33,881 bases of DNA from Caldimonas manganoxidans ATCC BAA-369 (GTDB taxonomy: Bacteria; Pseudomonadota; Gammaproteobacteria; Burkholderiales; Burkholderiaceae_C), in NCBI RefSeq assembly GCF_000381125.1, contig NZ_KB905959.1, positions 1 through 33,881 of the forward strand, in the 5' to 3' direction. The translations under genes and the position numbers were made by a program. How positions within the stretch are numbered: position 1 is the stretch's first letter; each line of letters starts with the position of its first letter. The notes under the pieces were generated by a model. The model ran no database searches. It had not been told where the DNA came from and saw only the letters and a program-made list of their open reading frames with translations. Of the stretch, positions 25,868-33,795 are shown piece by piece.

Positions 25868-26305
25868 ATGCTCTACGCCGTGGTCAAATCCCTGCACATC
25901 GTCTTTGTCGTCGGCTGGTTTGCCGGTCTGTTCTACCTGCCGCGCATCTTCGTGAACCTGGCGCAGGTCAGCCCCGACAGCCATGCCGAGCGCGAGCGCC
26001 TGCTGCTGATGGCGCGCAAGCTCTATCGCTTCATGTCGCTGCTGATGCTGCCGGCCCTGGGCTTGGGCCTGTGGCTATGGCTGGGCTTTGGCATCGGGCG
26101 CGGTCCCGGCAGCGGCTGGATGCATGCCAAGCTCGCGCTGGTGCTGGGCCTCATCGGCTACCACCACGGGTGCCGTCGCCTGCTGCGCGGCTTCGAGCAG
26201 TCCCCGAACTCGTCCCGATCCCATGTGTGGTACCGCTGGTTCAATGAGGTGCCGGTGATCGTGCTGCTGGCCGTCGTGCTGCTGGTGGTGCTCAAGCCCT
26301 TCTGA
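25868..26305 (+). CDS. hemJ: HemJ-type protoporphyrinogen IX oxidase
   Basis: HemJ oxidises protoporphyrinogen IX to protoporphyrin IX in the membrane, replacing HemG or HemY. The protein has 145 residues and four helices. Family-typical segments are VKSLHIVFVVGWFAGLFYLP at the N terminus (conserved His10 and Trp17), MHAKLALVLGLIGYHHGC near residue 80-100, and the C-terminal RWFNEVPVIVLLAVVLLVVL with LKPF, which is the best HemJ signature. Such proteins are often annotated only as 'CopD family'. Divergent hemB 306 nt away supports a heme role. It is followed by a VanZ-like gene with 5 nt between. Confidence 0.78.
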   Translation: MLYAVVKSLHIVFVVGWFAGLFYLPRIFVNLAQVSPDSHAERERLLLMARKLYRFMSLLMLPALGLGLWLWLGFGIGRGPGSGWMHAKLALVLGLIGYHHGCRRLLRGFEQSPNSSRSHVWYRWFNEVPVIVLLAVVLLVVLKPF

Positions 26306-26310
26306 GCGAG

Positions 26311-27423
26311 GTGCCGGTGCCGGCTCATCGCAGTTCGTTGGTGCCGCTGGCGCTGCTGTATGCCGCGCTCATCGTCTATGCGAGCCTGTACCCCTTCGGC
26401 GACTGGGTCACCCCCCATCAGCCGCTGTGGGCCTTCATGCTGGAGCCCTGGCCGCGCTGGTGGACCGGCTTCGACCTCATCTCCAATCTGCTGGGCTACC
26501 TGCCCTTGGGGATGGCCGTGGCCGGTGCGGCATTGCGCGGCGGCCGCTCGCGCGGCTGGGCCTTGGGCCTGGCCTTGGGCTGCGGCATGCTGCTGTCCGG
26601 CGCCATGGAGACGCTGCAAAACTTCCTGCCGCAGCGCGTGCCGTCCAACCTGGACTGGGCCCTCAACGCGCTGGGCACCGCTGCCGGCGCGCTGGCCATG
26701 CTGGCCTTACAGGCCATGGGCGCGCTGGGGCGCTGGCAGGCCTTGCGTGAGCGCTGGTTCATCGAGCGCAGCGCCGGCGGCTTGACGCTGTTGCTGCTGT
26801 GGCCCTCCGCCCTGCTGTTTCCCACCCCGGCGCCGCTGGGCGTGGGCCAAGTGGCCGACCGGGTGGACGATCTGGTGGCGCGCGCCTTGCAAGGCAGCGC
26901 CTTGGAAGGCTGGATCCAGGCCCCGGTGGCCAGCGCCGTGGCCAAGCTGCCCGCGGTCACCGAGCTGGTGGTGGTGGCCCTGGGCCTGCTGGCGCCGTGC
27001 CTGTTGGCCTTCTCGATCAGCCCGCCGCGCTGGCCGCGCTTGGTGTTGGTGGCCGGCGCGCTGGCGCTGGGCTTTGCCACGACCACCTTGTCCACCGCGC
27101 TGAGCTATGGCCCGCAGCATGCACTGGCCTGGATCACGCCAGCCACCCCGGTGGGGCTGACCGTGGGGACGGCCATCGCGCTGGCGCTCATCCCCGTGCC
27201 GACGCGCGCGGCCGCCGCGCTGGGCTTGGTGGCCATCACCGCCTTGGCCGGCTTCGTCAACGACGCGCCCGCCGATCCCTACTACGCCCAAAGCCTGGCA
27301 GCCTGGGAACAGGGCCGCTTCATCCGCTTCCATGGCCTGGCCCAATGGGTCGGCTGGCTGTGGCCATATGCCGTGCTGGTCTATCTGATCGGCCGCGCGG
27401 CCGCGCGGGAGCGCGCCCCTTAA
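26311..27423 (+). CDS. VanZ-like integral membrane protein
   Basis: The protein has 370 residues with about nine hydrophobic segments. The N-terminal half matches VanZ-like proteins: LLYAALIVYASLYPFGDW (family YASLxPF), FDLISNLLGYLPLGMAVAG (conserved N in NxLxYxPLG) and METLQNFLPQRVPSNLDWAL (conserved ExxQxFxPxRxxxxxD). The C-terminal half is extra hydrophobic sequence without a motif known to me. VanZ in enterococci gives teicoplanin resistance by an unclear mechanism; a resistance role here is not supported. The start is GTG at 26311, 5 nt after the hemJ stop. A second GTG at 26317 is equally possible, and neither has a well-spaced ribosome site. Confidence 0.75.
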   Translation: MPVPAHRSSLVPLALLYAALIVYASLYPFGDWVTPHQPLWAFMLEPWPRWWTGFDLISNLLGYLPLGMAVAGAALRGGRSRGWALGLALGCGMLLSGAMETLQNFLPQRVPSNLDWALNALGTAAGALAMLALQAMGALGRWQALRERWFIERSAGGLTLLLLWPSALLFPTPAPLGVGQVADRVDDLVARALQGSALEGWIQAPVASAVAKLPAVTELVVVALGLLAPCLLAFSISPPRWPRLVLVAGALALGFATTTLSTALSYGPQHALAWITPATPVGLTVGTAIALALIPVPTRAAAALGLVAITALAGFVNDAPADPYYAQSLAAWEQGRFIRFHGLAQWVGWLWPYAVLVYLIGRAAARERAP

Positions 27424-27426
27424 AAT
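27421..27426 (+). promoter_or_regulatory. -10 box (TAAAAT) overlapping the VanZ stop, 6 nt before the ferredoxin gene
   Basis: TAAAAT includes the TAA stop of the preceding gene and ends 6 nt before the ferredoxin ATG. If it works, the mRNA would be leaderless. The sequence 17 nt upstream is GC-rich and shows no -35 box. Confidence 0.4.
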
Positions 27427-27432
27427 CCTGCG

Positions 27433-27759
27433 ATGAGTTATTACGAGCGCCACGTCTTCTTCTGCCTGAACCAGCGTGACAACGGCCAGTCCTGTTGCGC
27501 CGATCATGCCGCCGAGGCCGCCTTCGATCACTGCAAGTCCCGCGTCAAGGCCGCCGGCCTGGCCGGCCCAGGCCGGGTGCGGGTGAACCGGGCCGGCTGC
27601 CTGGATCGCTGCGCTGGCGGCCCGGTGGTGGTCGTCTATCCCGAAGCCACGTGGTACACCTATGTCGATCTCGCCGACATCGACGAGATCGTCGAGCGCC
27701 ATTTGCAGCACGGTGAAATCGTCGAGCGGCTGCTGCTGCCTCCCGATGTCGGCCGATGA
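27433..27759 (+). CDS. 2Fe-2S ferredoxin, thioredoxin-like (Shethna type)
   Basis: The protein has 108 residues and is a small electron carrier. The cysteine pattern fits the thioredoxin-like ferredoxins: HVFFCLNQRDNGQSCCADH near residues 7-25 supplies Cys10 and Cys21/22, and RAGCLDRCAGGPVVVVYPE near 53-71 supplies the C(x3)C pair. GTWYTYVD-type sequence (here ATWYTYVDLADIDEIVERHL) follows, as in the family. The physiological partner is unknown. The stop overlaps the start of the hydrolase gene (ATGA at 27756-27759). There is no Shine-Dalgarno, and TAAAAT stands 6 nt upstream of the start codon. Confidence 0.87.
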   Translation: MSYYERHVFFCLNQRDNGQSCCADHAAEAAFDHCKSRVKAAGLAGPGRVRVNRAGCLDRCAGGPVVVVYPEATWYTYVDLADIDEIVERHLQHGEIVERLLLPPDVGR

Positions 27760-28364
27760 ACGCCCAGACCGAAAAATTTCAGCTCCCCGGCCCAAGCGGT
27801 GAGCTCGAATGTGCCGTCGATACCCCCAGCAGCGGGCCCGCCTGCGGGCTGGCCGTGTTGGCGCACCCGCACCCCTTGCACGGGGGCACGATGGACAACA
27901 AAGTCGTGCAGACCCTGGCGCGCGCCTTCGTGCAGCGCGGCTGGCGCACGTTGCGCTTCAACTTCCGCGGCGTGGGACGATCGCAAGGCGGCTGGGACGC
28001 CGGCCGGGGCGAGATCGACGACATGATGGCCGTGATCGATCAGTGCCGGCAGAACGGGGAACCTTTGGCCCTGGGCGGATTCTCTTTCGGGGCTTATGTG
28101 GCCTCACACGCTGCTTGGCGACTGGGCGAGCCGGTGACCCACCTGGTGCTGGTCGGCCCGGCCACCGGCAATTTCCAAGTGGCGCCCGTGCCGGCCCACA
28201 CGGTCGTGATCCATGGGGAACTCGACGAGGTGGTGCCTTTGCAGTCCACGCTGGACTGGGCTCGACCGCAGCACCTGCCCATCGTGGTCGTGCCCGGAGT
28301 GGGCCACTTTTTCCACGGGCAGCTGCCACTGCTGAAGACCTTGGTGCTGCGTGCCCTGGCCTGA
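27756..28364 (+). CDS. Alpha/beta hydrolase
   Basis: The protein has 202 residues. The fold is clear: AHPHPLHGGTMDNKVVQTLA near residue 36-55 (oxyanion HPHP and the GGTMDN motif), LRFNFRGVGRSQG, the nucleophile elbow GFSFGAYVA (Ser in GxSxG), HGELDEVVPL (acid) and PGVGHFFHG (catalytic His). The catalytic triad appears complete. This short subfamily is common in proteobacteria beside the ferredoxin gene, but its substrate is unknown. It is translationally coupled to the ferredoxin. A perfect 7-bp hairpin lies just after the stop. Confidence 0.82.
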   Translation: MNAQTEKFQLPGPSGELECAVDTPSSGPACGLAVLAHPHPLHGGTMDNKVVQTLARAFVQRGWRTLRFNFRGVGRSQGGWDAGRGEIDDMMAVIDQCRQNGEPLALGGFSFGAYVASHAAWRLGEPVTHLVLVGPATGNFQVAPVPAHTVVIHGELDEVVPLQSTLDWARPQHLPIVVVPGVGHFFHGQLPLLKTLVLRALA

Positions 28365-28366
28365 GG

Positions 28367-28384
28367 CGGTGTGCGCACACACCG
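28367..28384. repeat. 7-bp inverted repeat (hairpin) after the hydrolase stop
   Basis: CGGTGTG (28367-28373), CGCA and CACACCG (28378-28384) form a perfect stem with a 4-nt loop. No T-run follows, so it is not a standard terminator. It lies 2 nt after the hydrolase stop and 40 nt before the dacA start, so it may stabilise a 3' end or be an operator. Confidence 0.45.
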
Positions 28385-28424
28385 TCGGGTCCGCGCCCGC
28401 CGCACCTGAACCGACTCCACACCG

Positions 28425-29579
28425 ATGAAACGACTGATTGCCTCCTTGCTGACCATTGCTTCACTGGCATGGGCCGCGCTGTCTTCCGCGCAGCCGCTAC
28501 CGCCCCCAGACGTGGCGGCCAAGTCTTATGTGCTGCTGGACATGAACAGCAACCAAGTGCTGGCTGCCCGCGAGCCGGACACCCCCTCGGACCCGGCCTC
28601 ACTGACCAAGCTGATGACCGCTTATGTGGTCTTCAGCGCGCTGCGCGACGAGCGCCTGTCGCTGGAACAAGAACTGCCGGTTTCGGTGCGCGCTTGGAAC
28701 GAACGCAAGGGCGGCGCCTCGGTGATGTTCATCGAACCGCGCATGCGCGTGAAGGTGGAAGATCTGCTCAAGGGCATGATCGTGCAATCCGGCAACGACG
28801 CTTCGGTCGCCCTGGCCGAAGGCGTGGCCGGCAGCGTGGAGGCCTTCGTGGAGCTGATGAACCGCGAGGCCCAGCGCATGGGCCTGAAGAACACGCGCTT
28901 TGCCAACGTCACCGGCATGACCGAGCCCGGCCACCACAGCACTGCGCGCGATCTGTCGGTGCTGGCTTCACGGCTGATCACCGATTTTCCCGAGTACTAT
29001 CCGATGTACTCGATTCGCGAGTTCCGCTTCAACAACATCACCCAGCCCAACCGCAACCTGCTGTTGCGCCGCGACCCCAGCGTGGATGGTCTCAAGACCG
29101 GCTACACCGAAGCCGCCGGCTACTGCCTGATTGCCTCGGCGCAGCGCGAATTCCCCAACGGCAAGCGTCGCCTGCTCAGCGTGGTGCTCAACACCACCTC
29201 GATGGAAGCGCGCGCCAACGAAAGCCAGCGCCTGCTCAACTGGGGCTTCCAGGCCTTCGACACGCTGCGCTTGTTCGACGGCGGCCAAGCCGTGGTCGAG
29301 CCGCCGGTGTGGAAGGGCAAGGCCCCCAAGGCCCGGCTGGGAGCGGCAGCCCCTCTGTTCGTGACCGTGCCGCGTGGTCAAGGGGACAAAATCACCACCA
29401 AAATCGAGCGCATCGACCCACTGGTGGCCCCGCTGCAACAAGGGCAGACGGTGGGCCGCATCAAGGTGCTGCTGGGCGACTCCGTGATCACCGAAACCCC
29501 TCTGGTGGTCCAGGATGCCGTGCCCGAGGCCGGTCTGCTCGGCCGCGCCTGGGATGCCATCCGGCTGTGGATCCAGTAA
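28425..29579 (+). CDS. dacA: D-alanyl-D-alanine carboxypeptidase (PBP5/6 type)
   Basis: This periplasmic, membrane-anchored serine carboxypeptidase removes the terminal D-Ala from peptidoglycan pentapeptides. The protein has 384 residues. A signal peptide runs to about residue 22 (ALSSAQ). Motifs are SLTK (59-62, Ser59 catalytic), SGN (122-124, IVQSGNDASVALAEG) and KTG (224-226, VDGLKTGYTEAAGY). The C-terminal beta domain follows (VTVPRGQGDKI, GQTVGRIKVLLG), and the protein ends in an amphipathic helix (LLGRAWDAIRLWIQ) that anchors PBP5-type enzymes. No good Shine-Dalgarno precedes the ATG. The next gene, a D-amino acid transaminase, could use the released D-Ala. Confidence 0.94.
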   Translation: MKRLIASLLTIASLAWAALSSAQPLPPPDVAAKSYVLLDMNSNQVLAAREPDTPSDPASLTKLMTAYVVFSALRDERLSLEQELPVSVRAWNERKGGASVMFIEPRMRVKVEDLLKGMIVQSGNDASVALAEGVAGSVEAFVELMNREAQRMGLKNTRFANVTGMTEPGHHSTARDLSVLASRLITDFPEYYPMYSIREFRFNNITQPNRNLLLRRDPSVDGLKTGYTEAAGYCLIASAQREFPNGKRRLLSVVLNTTSMEARANESQRLLNWGFQAFDTLRLFDGGQAVVEPPVWKGKAPKARLGAAAPLFVTVPRGQGDKITTKIERIDPLVAPLQQGQTVGRIKVLLGDSVITETPLVVQDAVPEAGLLGRAWDAIRLWIQ

Positions 29580-29618
29580 TCTCTTACCCTCGTTCGCGCC
29601 GCACCGAAGGAGCCGATC

Positions 29619-30506
29619 ATGCAAGCCTTGCCCGACACCCTGTGCTACCTCAATGGCGAGTACCTGCGCCTGTGCGATGCCAAGGTGTCCGTCTTGGACC
29701 GTGGCTTCATCTTCGGCGACGGCTGCTATGAGGTCGTGCCGGTGTACGGGCAGCGTCTGTTCCGCTTCGAGGAGCACATGGCGCGACTGGAACGCTCGCT
29801 GGCCAAGCTGCGCATCCCCAATCCGCACTCGCGCATGGAGTGGCTGCAGCGCATGCGCAAGCTCATCGCGGCGCATGCCGAGCAGGAAGGCGCCCGCGAT
29901 CAGCTCGTCTACCTGCAGCTGACCCGCGGCGTGGCCCTGCGCGACCATGTGATGCCGCCGGACATCGCGCCCACCGTCTTCATGATGGTCAGCACGATGA
30001 AGCCCGCCACCCCCGAGCAACGCCATGCCGGTGTGGCCTGCACCACCGCGCGTGACTTCCGCTGGGAGCGCGGCGACATCAAGTCGATTTCCTTGCTCGG
30101 CAATGTGCTGGCGCGCCAAATGTCGGCCGATCAAGGAGCTGCCGAGACCATCCTGTTCCGCAACGGCCACCTCACCGAAGCCTCGGCCAGCAATGTGTGG
30201 ATCGTGCAAGAAGGCGCCGTGCTGGGCCCGCCCAAGAGCGAGCATGTGCTCGAAGGCATTCGCTATGGCTTGATCGCCGAGCTGTGCGAAGAACTGGGCA
30301 TTGGCTTCAACCTGCGCCCCATCAGCGAGGCCGAGGTGTTTGCCGCCGACGAAATCATGCTGTCCTCGGCCACCAAGGAAGTGCTGCCGGTCACGCGCCT
30401 GGATGGCCAGCCCGTGGGACACGGCGCCGGCAAAGGCAAGCCCGGGCCGGTCTATGCCCGCCTGTACGAAGCCTATCAGCGCGCCAAGGCCGAACAATCG
30501 ATATGA
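29619..30506 (+). CDS. dat: D-amino acid (D-alanine) transaminase
   Basis: This PLP enzyme of fold type IV exchanges amino groups between D-amino acids and 2-oxo acids, making or breaking down D-Ala and D-Glu. The protein has 295 residues. Signatures are [20 protein letters not shown] and [12 protein letters not shown] at the N terminus, [16 protein letters not shown], the PLP lysine in [16 protein letters not shown] (Lys155), and [12 protein letters not shown]. The RGxxxRDHxxP pattern favours D-Ala transaminase over branched-chain transaminase or ADC lyase. AAGGAG lies 8 nt before the ATG. It lies 39 nt after dacA, and its stop overlaps ybeD (ATGA at 30503-30506). Confidence 0.88.
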   Translation: MQALPDTLCYLNGEYLRLCDAKVSVLDRGFIFGDGCYEVVPVYGQRLFRFEEHMARLERSLAKLRIPNPHSRMEWLQRMRKLIAAHAEQEGARDQLVYLQLTRGVALRDHVMPPDIAPTVFMMVSTMKPATPEQRHAGVACTTARDFRWERGDIKSISLLGNVLARQMSADQGAAETILFRNGHLTEASASNVWIVQEGAVLGPPKSEHVLEGIRYGLIAELCEELGIGFNLRPISEAEVFAADEIMLSSATKEVLPVTRLDGQPVGHGAGKGKPGPVYARLYEAYQRAKAEQSI

Positions 30507-30769
30507 GCCCCGACCGCTCCCTGATCGAATACCCCAGCGCCTTCCCCATCAAGGTGATGGGCCCCAATGTCGATGGATTCGCCGCGGCCATGGTCGAGGT
30601 GGCTTTGCGCTTCGACCCGAGTTTCGACCCGGCGACGATCGAAATGCGCCCCAGCCGCAGCGCGAACTACCTGGGCCTGACCCTGACGGTGACGGCCACC
30701 AGCCGCGAACAGCTCGATGGGTTGTACCAGGCGCTGAGCTCGCATCCGATGGTCAAAGTGGTGCTGTAA
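30503..30769 (+). CDS. ybeD: YbeD/DUF493 family protein
   Basis: The protein has 88 residues with an ACT-like ferredoxin fold. Typical features are [20 protein letters not shown] at the N terminus, a [20 protein letters not shown] strand and the C-terminal [15 protein letters not shown]. Its role is not firmly known, but the gene accompanies lipB widely in proteobacteria and is suspected to assist lipoate metabolism. Here it is translationally coupled to dat. lipB follows only after the oppositely oriented Sel1-repeat gene, so the usual ybeD-lipB contact is interrupted. Confidence 0.88.
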   Translation: MSPDRSLIEYPSAFPIKVMGPNVDGFAAAMVEVALRFDPSFDPATIEMRPSRSANYLGLTLTVTATSREQLDGLYQALSSHPMVKVVL

Positions 30770-30789
30770 CACGCCTCCAAGCACGCGCC

Positions 30790-31539
30790 TCAAAGCGCCC
30801 GCCCGCGCAACAGCGCGTCCATTTCCTCGACTTTGTACGGCGCGATCTCATCCCCGCTCGCAGCAGCCGCCTCGTACCAATCACGCGCCTGGCGGACATC
30901 CTTGGGCACGCCCAGGCCCTTTTCGTACATCGACGCCAGCAAGTACTGCGCCGCCATGTCGCCTTGCCATGCCGCACGGCGATACCACTGCGCCGCCTGG
31001 GCCCAGTCCTGGGGCACGCCACGCCCCAAGTAGTAGGCCGTGCCAACGGCCACTTGGGCCTCCACATGCCCGCGAGCTGCCGCCTTCGAGTACCACTGCA
31101 CCGAGCGCGCATGGTCGGCCCGGCCGGTCAGGCCGCGCTCATAAATCTCGCCCAAGGCATGTTCGGAGCGCACGAAGCCTTGGGCCGCCGAGGCTTCCAG
31201 CAGCGCGATCGCCTTGCCGATGTCGGGCCGGGCCGTCTCGCCGCGCACATGCATCATCGCCAAGTTGTAGCGGCCCACCGGGCTGCCCTGCTCGGCCAAG
31301 GCAGTGAAGCGGCGCTCGGCCTGCGCCCAGCGCCCGGCCTGGTGATCGGCAAGGGCCTCGAAGATCTCGCGCCGATCCTGCACGCCGCGCGGCGGGCTCG
31401 GCGACCTCACGCCGCCATCGGCCCCGAAAACCGGCGGGACCCAGACCGCTTGCAGCAGCACCAAGCCACAGGCCAGCGCCAAGGTCTTCAGGGCCGGCAT
31501 CCGGCCGCTGCGCATCCGTGTTGGCTGGGTCCACCTCAT
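30790..31539 (-). CDS. Sel1-repeat (TPR-like) secreted or periplasmic protein
   Basis: The protein has 249 residues. A signal peptide with a long basic N region ends near VFGADGG (hydrophobic core [18 protein letters not shown]). Four to five Sel1-like repeats follow from about residue 70: [60 protein letters not shown] and [20 protein letters not shown], each with the A-x-x-x-L-G/A-x-x-Y-x-x-G spacing. Sel1 repeats mediate protein-protein contacts; the partner is unknown. The start at 31539 is chosen because AGGAGA lies 8 nt upstream. It sits between ybeD and lipB on the opposite strand, converging with ybeD. Confidence 0.8.
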   Translation of the reverse strand: MRWTQPTRMRSGRMPALKTLALACGLVLLQAVWVPPVFGADGGVRSPSPPRGVQDRREIFEALADHQAGRWAQAERRFTALAEQGSPVGRYNLAMMHVRGETARPDIGKAIALLEASAAQGFVRSEHALGEIYERGLTGRADHARSVQWYSKAAARGHVEAQVAVGTAYYLGRGVPQDWAQAAQWYRRAAWQGDMAAQYLLASMYEKGLGVPKDVRQARDWYEAAAASGDEIAPYKVEEMDALLRGRAL

Positions 31540-31643
31540 GGCCGTCTCCTGCCGGGGGCATGGTCCCCGCACCTTGAGCACGGTACCCCAAAGGCGATGA
31601 CCCGGCCAGCCGCGTGGATGCCCAGCCGCTCGTGCCAGGCCGA

Positions 31644-31649
31644 TAGACT
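31644..31649 (+). promoter_or_regulatory. -10-like box (TAGACT) 7 nt before lipB
   Basis: TAGACT matches TATAAT at 4 of 6 bases and ends 7 nt before the lipB ATG. The ATG lacks a Shine-Dalgarno. The region is divergent with the Sel1 gene, 117 bp between the starts, and no -35 box is clear. Confidence 0.3.
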
Positions 31650-31656
31650 CTCGACC

Positions 31657-32319
31657 ATGGAGATCCGTTGGCTCGGGCGCGTCGAATATCTGCCCACCGT
31701 CGAGGCCATGCAGGCCTACACCGAATCACGCACCGCGGACAGCCCCGACGAGCTGTGGCTGTGCGAGCATCCGCCAGTCTTTACCCTGGGGTTGGCCGGC
31801 AAGACCGAGCATCTGCTCGCCCCGGGACACATCCCGGTGGTGTCCACCAACCGAGGCGGCCAGGTGACCTACCACGGCCCCGGCCAAGTGGTCGCTTACC
31901 CTCTGGTCGATTTGCGCCGATTGGGCCTCTACGTGAAGGAGTATGTCCACCGGCTCGAGCAGGCCGTGATCCAGACGCTCGACAGCTTCGGCGTGACCGG
32001 CCATCGCGTCAGCGGCGCGCCGGGCGTCTATGTGAATCTGGCCGACCCCTTCGGTCACGCACGCCTGCGGCCCGACCGGCCCGACCCCTTCGCCGGTCTG
32101 GGCAAGATCGCCGCGTTGGGCCTCAAAATCAGCCAACACCGCAGCTACCACGGCCTGGCCCTGAACGTGGCAATGGACCTGAGCCCCTACGAACGCATCC
32201 ACCCTTGCGGCTACGCCGGCCTGCGCAGCATCGACTTGGCTACACTTGGGGTTTCCACCGACTGGGACACGGTGGCCAGCCGCCTGAGCGAACGCCTGCA
32301 GGCCCATTTGAGTCCCTGA
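31657..32319 (+). CDS. lipB: Octanoyl-ACP:protein octanoyltransferase
   Basis: LipB moves an octanoyl group from ACP to the lipoyl domains of pyruvate and 2-oxoglutarate dehydrogenases and GcvH, and LipA then adds sulfur. The protein has 220 residues. Signatures are [46 protein letters not shown], the catalytic Lys segment [30 protein letters not shown] and the catalytic Cys in [19 protein letters not shown]. An insertion of about ten residues ([11 protein letters not shown]) lies between YVNLADPF and the catalytic Lys. lipA follows 37 nt downstream in the same direction. Confidence 0.94.
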   Translation: MEIRWLGRVEYLPTVEAMQAYTESRTADSPDELWLCEHPPVFTLGLAGKTEHLLAPGHIPVVSTNRGGQVTYHGPGQVVAYPLVDLRRLGLYVKEYVHRLEQAVIQTLDSFGVTGHRVSGAPGVYVNLADPFGHARLRPDRPDPFAGLGKIAALGLKISQHRSYHGLALNVAMDLSPYERIHPCGYAGLRSIDLATLGVSTDWDTVASRLSERLQAHLSP

Positions 32320-32356
32320 CACCGCAGCCGGCCGGCTGCGACGGAGCACCCCGCGC

Positions 32357-33349
32357 ATGTCCACCTCCAACGTCGTCCACCAGGTCCAGCCCAGCGGCAC
32401 CTACGACGCCACGGCCAAGCAAAAGGCCCAGGCCAAGACCGCGCGCATCCCCATCAAGATCGTGCCGGCCGCCCCCCTCAAAAAGCCCGACTGGATCCGC
32501 GTCAAGGCCGGCTCGCCCAGCACGCGCTTTTACGAAATCAAGCAGATCCTGCGCGAGCACAAGCTGCACACCGTGTGCGAGGAAGCCTCCTGCCCCAACA
32601 TCGGGGAGTGCTTTGGCAAAGGCACGGCCACCTTCATGATCATGGGCGACAAGTGCACCCGCCGCTGCCCCTTTTGCGATGTGGGCCACGGCCGCCCCGA
32701 CCCGCTGGACCCCGACGAGCCGATCAACCTGGCCAAAACGATTGCCGCACTCAAGCTCAAGTACGTGGTGATCACCAGTGTGGACCGCGACGACCTGCGC
32801 GACGGCGGCGCCGCCCATTTCGTGGAGTGCATCCGCCGCACGCGCGAACTCTCCCCCCACACCAAGATCGAGATCCTCACGCCCGACTTCCGCGGCCGCA
32901 TGGACCGTGCGCTCGAGATCCTCAAGGCCGCGCCGCCCGACGTGATGAACCACAACCTCGAGACGGTGCCGCGGCTGTACAAGGAAGCCCGTCCGGGCTC
33001 AGACTATCAGTACAGCCTGAACCTGCTCAAGCGCTTCAAGGAATTCGCCCCCCATGTGCCGACCAAAAGCGGCCTGATGGTCGGTCTGGGCGAGACCGAC
33101 GAAGAAATCCTCCAGGTGATGCGTGACATGCGCGAACACGGCATCGACATGCTCACCATCGGCCAATATCTGGCCCCCTCGAACCACCACTTGCCGGTGC
33201 GTCGCTATGTGCACCCCGAGGTGTTCAAGATGTTCGAGCAAAAGGCCTACGAGATGGGCTTCACCCATGCCGCCGTGGGCGCGCTGGTGCGCTCCAGTTA
33301 CCACGCCGATCAGCAAGCGCACCAAGCGGGCGTGGCCGACGCCGTCTGA
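32357..33349 (+). CDS. lipA: Lipoyl synthase
   Basis: LipA is a radical SAM enzyme that inserts two sulfur atoms into protein-bound octanoyl chains. The protein has 330 residues. The auxiliary 4Fe-4S cluster is bound by Cys74, Cys79 and Cys85 ([12 protein letters not shown]) and a serine in the C-terminal RSSYHAD. The SAM cluster is bound by Cys100, Cys104 and Cys107 (CTRRCPFC). Other conserved segments are [39 protein letters not shown] and [19 protein letters not shown] lysine-rich N-terminal extension of about 45 residues is usual in betaproteobacteria. Confidence 0.96.
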   Translation: MSTSNVVHQVQPSGTYDATAKQKAQAKTARIPIKIVPAAPLKKPDWIRVKAGSPSTRFYEIKQILREHKLHTVCEEASCPNIGECFGKGTATFMIMGDKCTRRCPFCDVGHGRPDPLDPDEPINLAKTIAALKLKYVVITSVDRDDLRDGGAAHFVECIRRTRELSPHTKIEILTPDFRGRMDRALEILKAAPPDVMNHNLETVPRLYKEARPGSDYQYSLNLLKRFKEFAPHVPTKSGLMVGLGETDEEILQVMRDMREHGIDMLTIGQYLAPSNHHLPVRRYVHPEVFKMFEQKAYEMGFTHAAVGALVRSSYHADQQAHQAGVADAV

Positions 33350-33351
33350 GC

Positions 33352-33661
33352 ATGGAGGCGGTCGCCCGCCTGAGTCGGCGCCAGTACGGCGAATCGAAGG
33401 GCAGCCATGCCCACGATCATTTCCAGCTCCTGTGGGGCTGGCATGGCGCTTTGGAGCTGGAGATCGAAGGCCGCGGCACGCGCGTGGTGGCCGGCCGCCT
33501 GGCGGTCATCGCCCCCGGCCAGCGGCATGACTTCTGGTCCGCCAGCGGCAGCACCTGCTTCGTGCTCGATGCCAACGACAGCGCCCATCCGGCACTTGCG
33601 GCCCTGGCCGGTCGCGTGCTGCCCCTGGACGGGACGGCCTTGCATCTGCTGCGTTTCCTGG
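33352..33661 (+). pseudogene. AraC-type regulator, N-terminal cupin half, cut by the ISL3-family element
   Basis: From the ATG at 33352, 2 nt after the lipA stop, about 103 residues resemble the cupin sensor domain of AraC-family regulators: SKGSHAHDHFQLLWGWHGAL (metal-like His pattern), LELEIEGRGTRVVAGRLAVI and APGQRHDFWSASGSTCFVLD. Such proteins normally continue to about 240-280 residues with two helix-turn-helix motifs. Here the ISL3 end begins at about 33662, after LHLLRFLG, and the frame runs 13 residues into the element before a stop at 33700-33702. DNA binding is therefore lost. The ligand and targets are unknown. Confidence 0.75.
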
Positions 33662-33726
33662 GGCTCTTCGTCATTTCGTGTGGAACCCAACAGTCACAAT
33701 GACTCCTGGTCGTCGCGCCCGGTGGG

Positions 33727-33761
33727 CATGTGTGCAGGCCGCTGGCCGGCCTGTGCACATG
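33727..33761 (+). repeat. 15-bp stem-loop in the ISL3 leader
   Basis: CATGTG-TG-CAGGCCG (33727-33741), the loop CTGGC and CGGCCTG-TG-CACATG (33747-33761) pair over 15 bp, with the two central pairs being G-T wobbles. It lies 34 nt before the transposase ATG and 20 nt before its AGGAGG ribosome site. Confidence 0.7.
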
Positions 33762-33795
33762 TCCACGAGGCGTGTTTGATCAGGAGGATGAGTCC

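Noticed and set aside
26311-27423. Glycopeptide resistance gene
   Set aside because: VanZ-like domains are widespread without resistance, and no vanHAX or regulatory genes are nearby.
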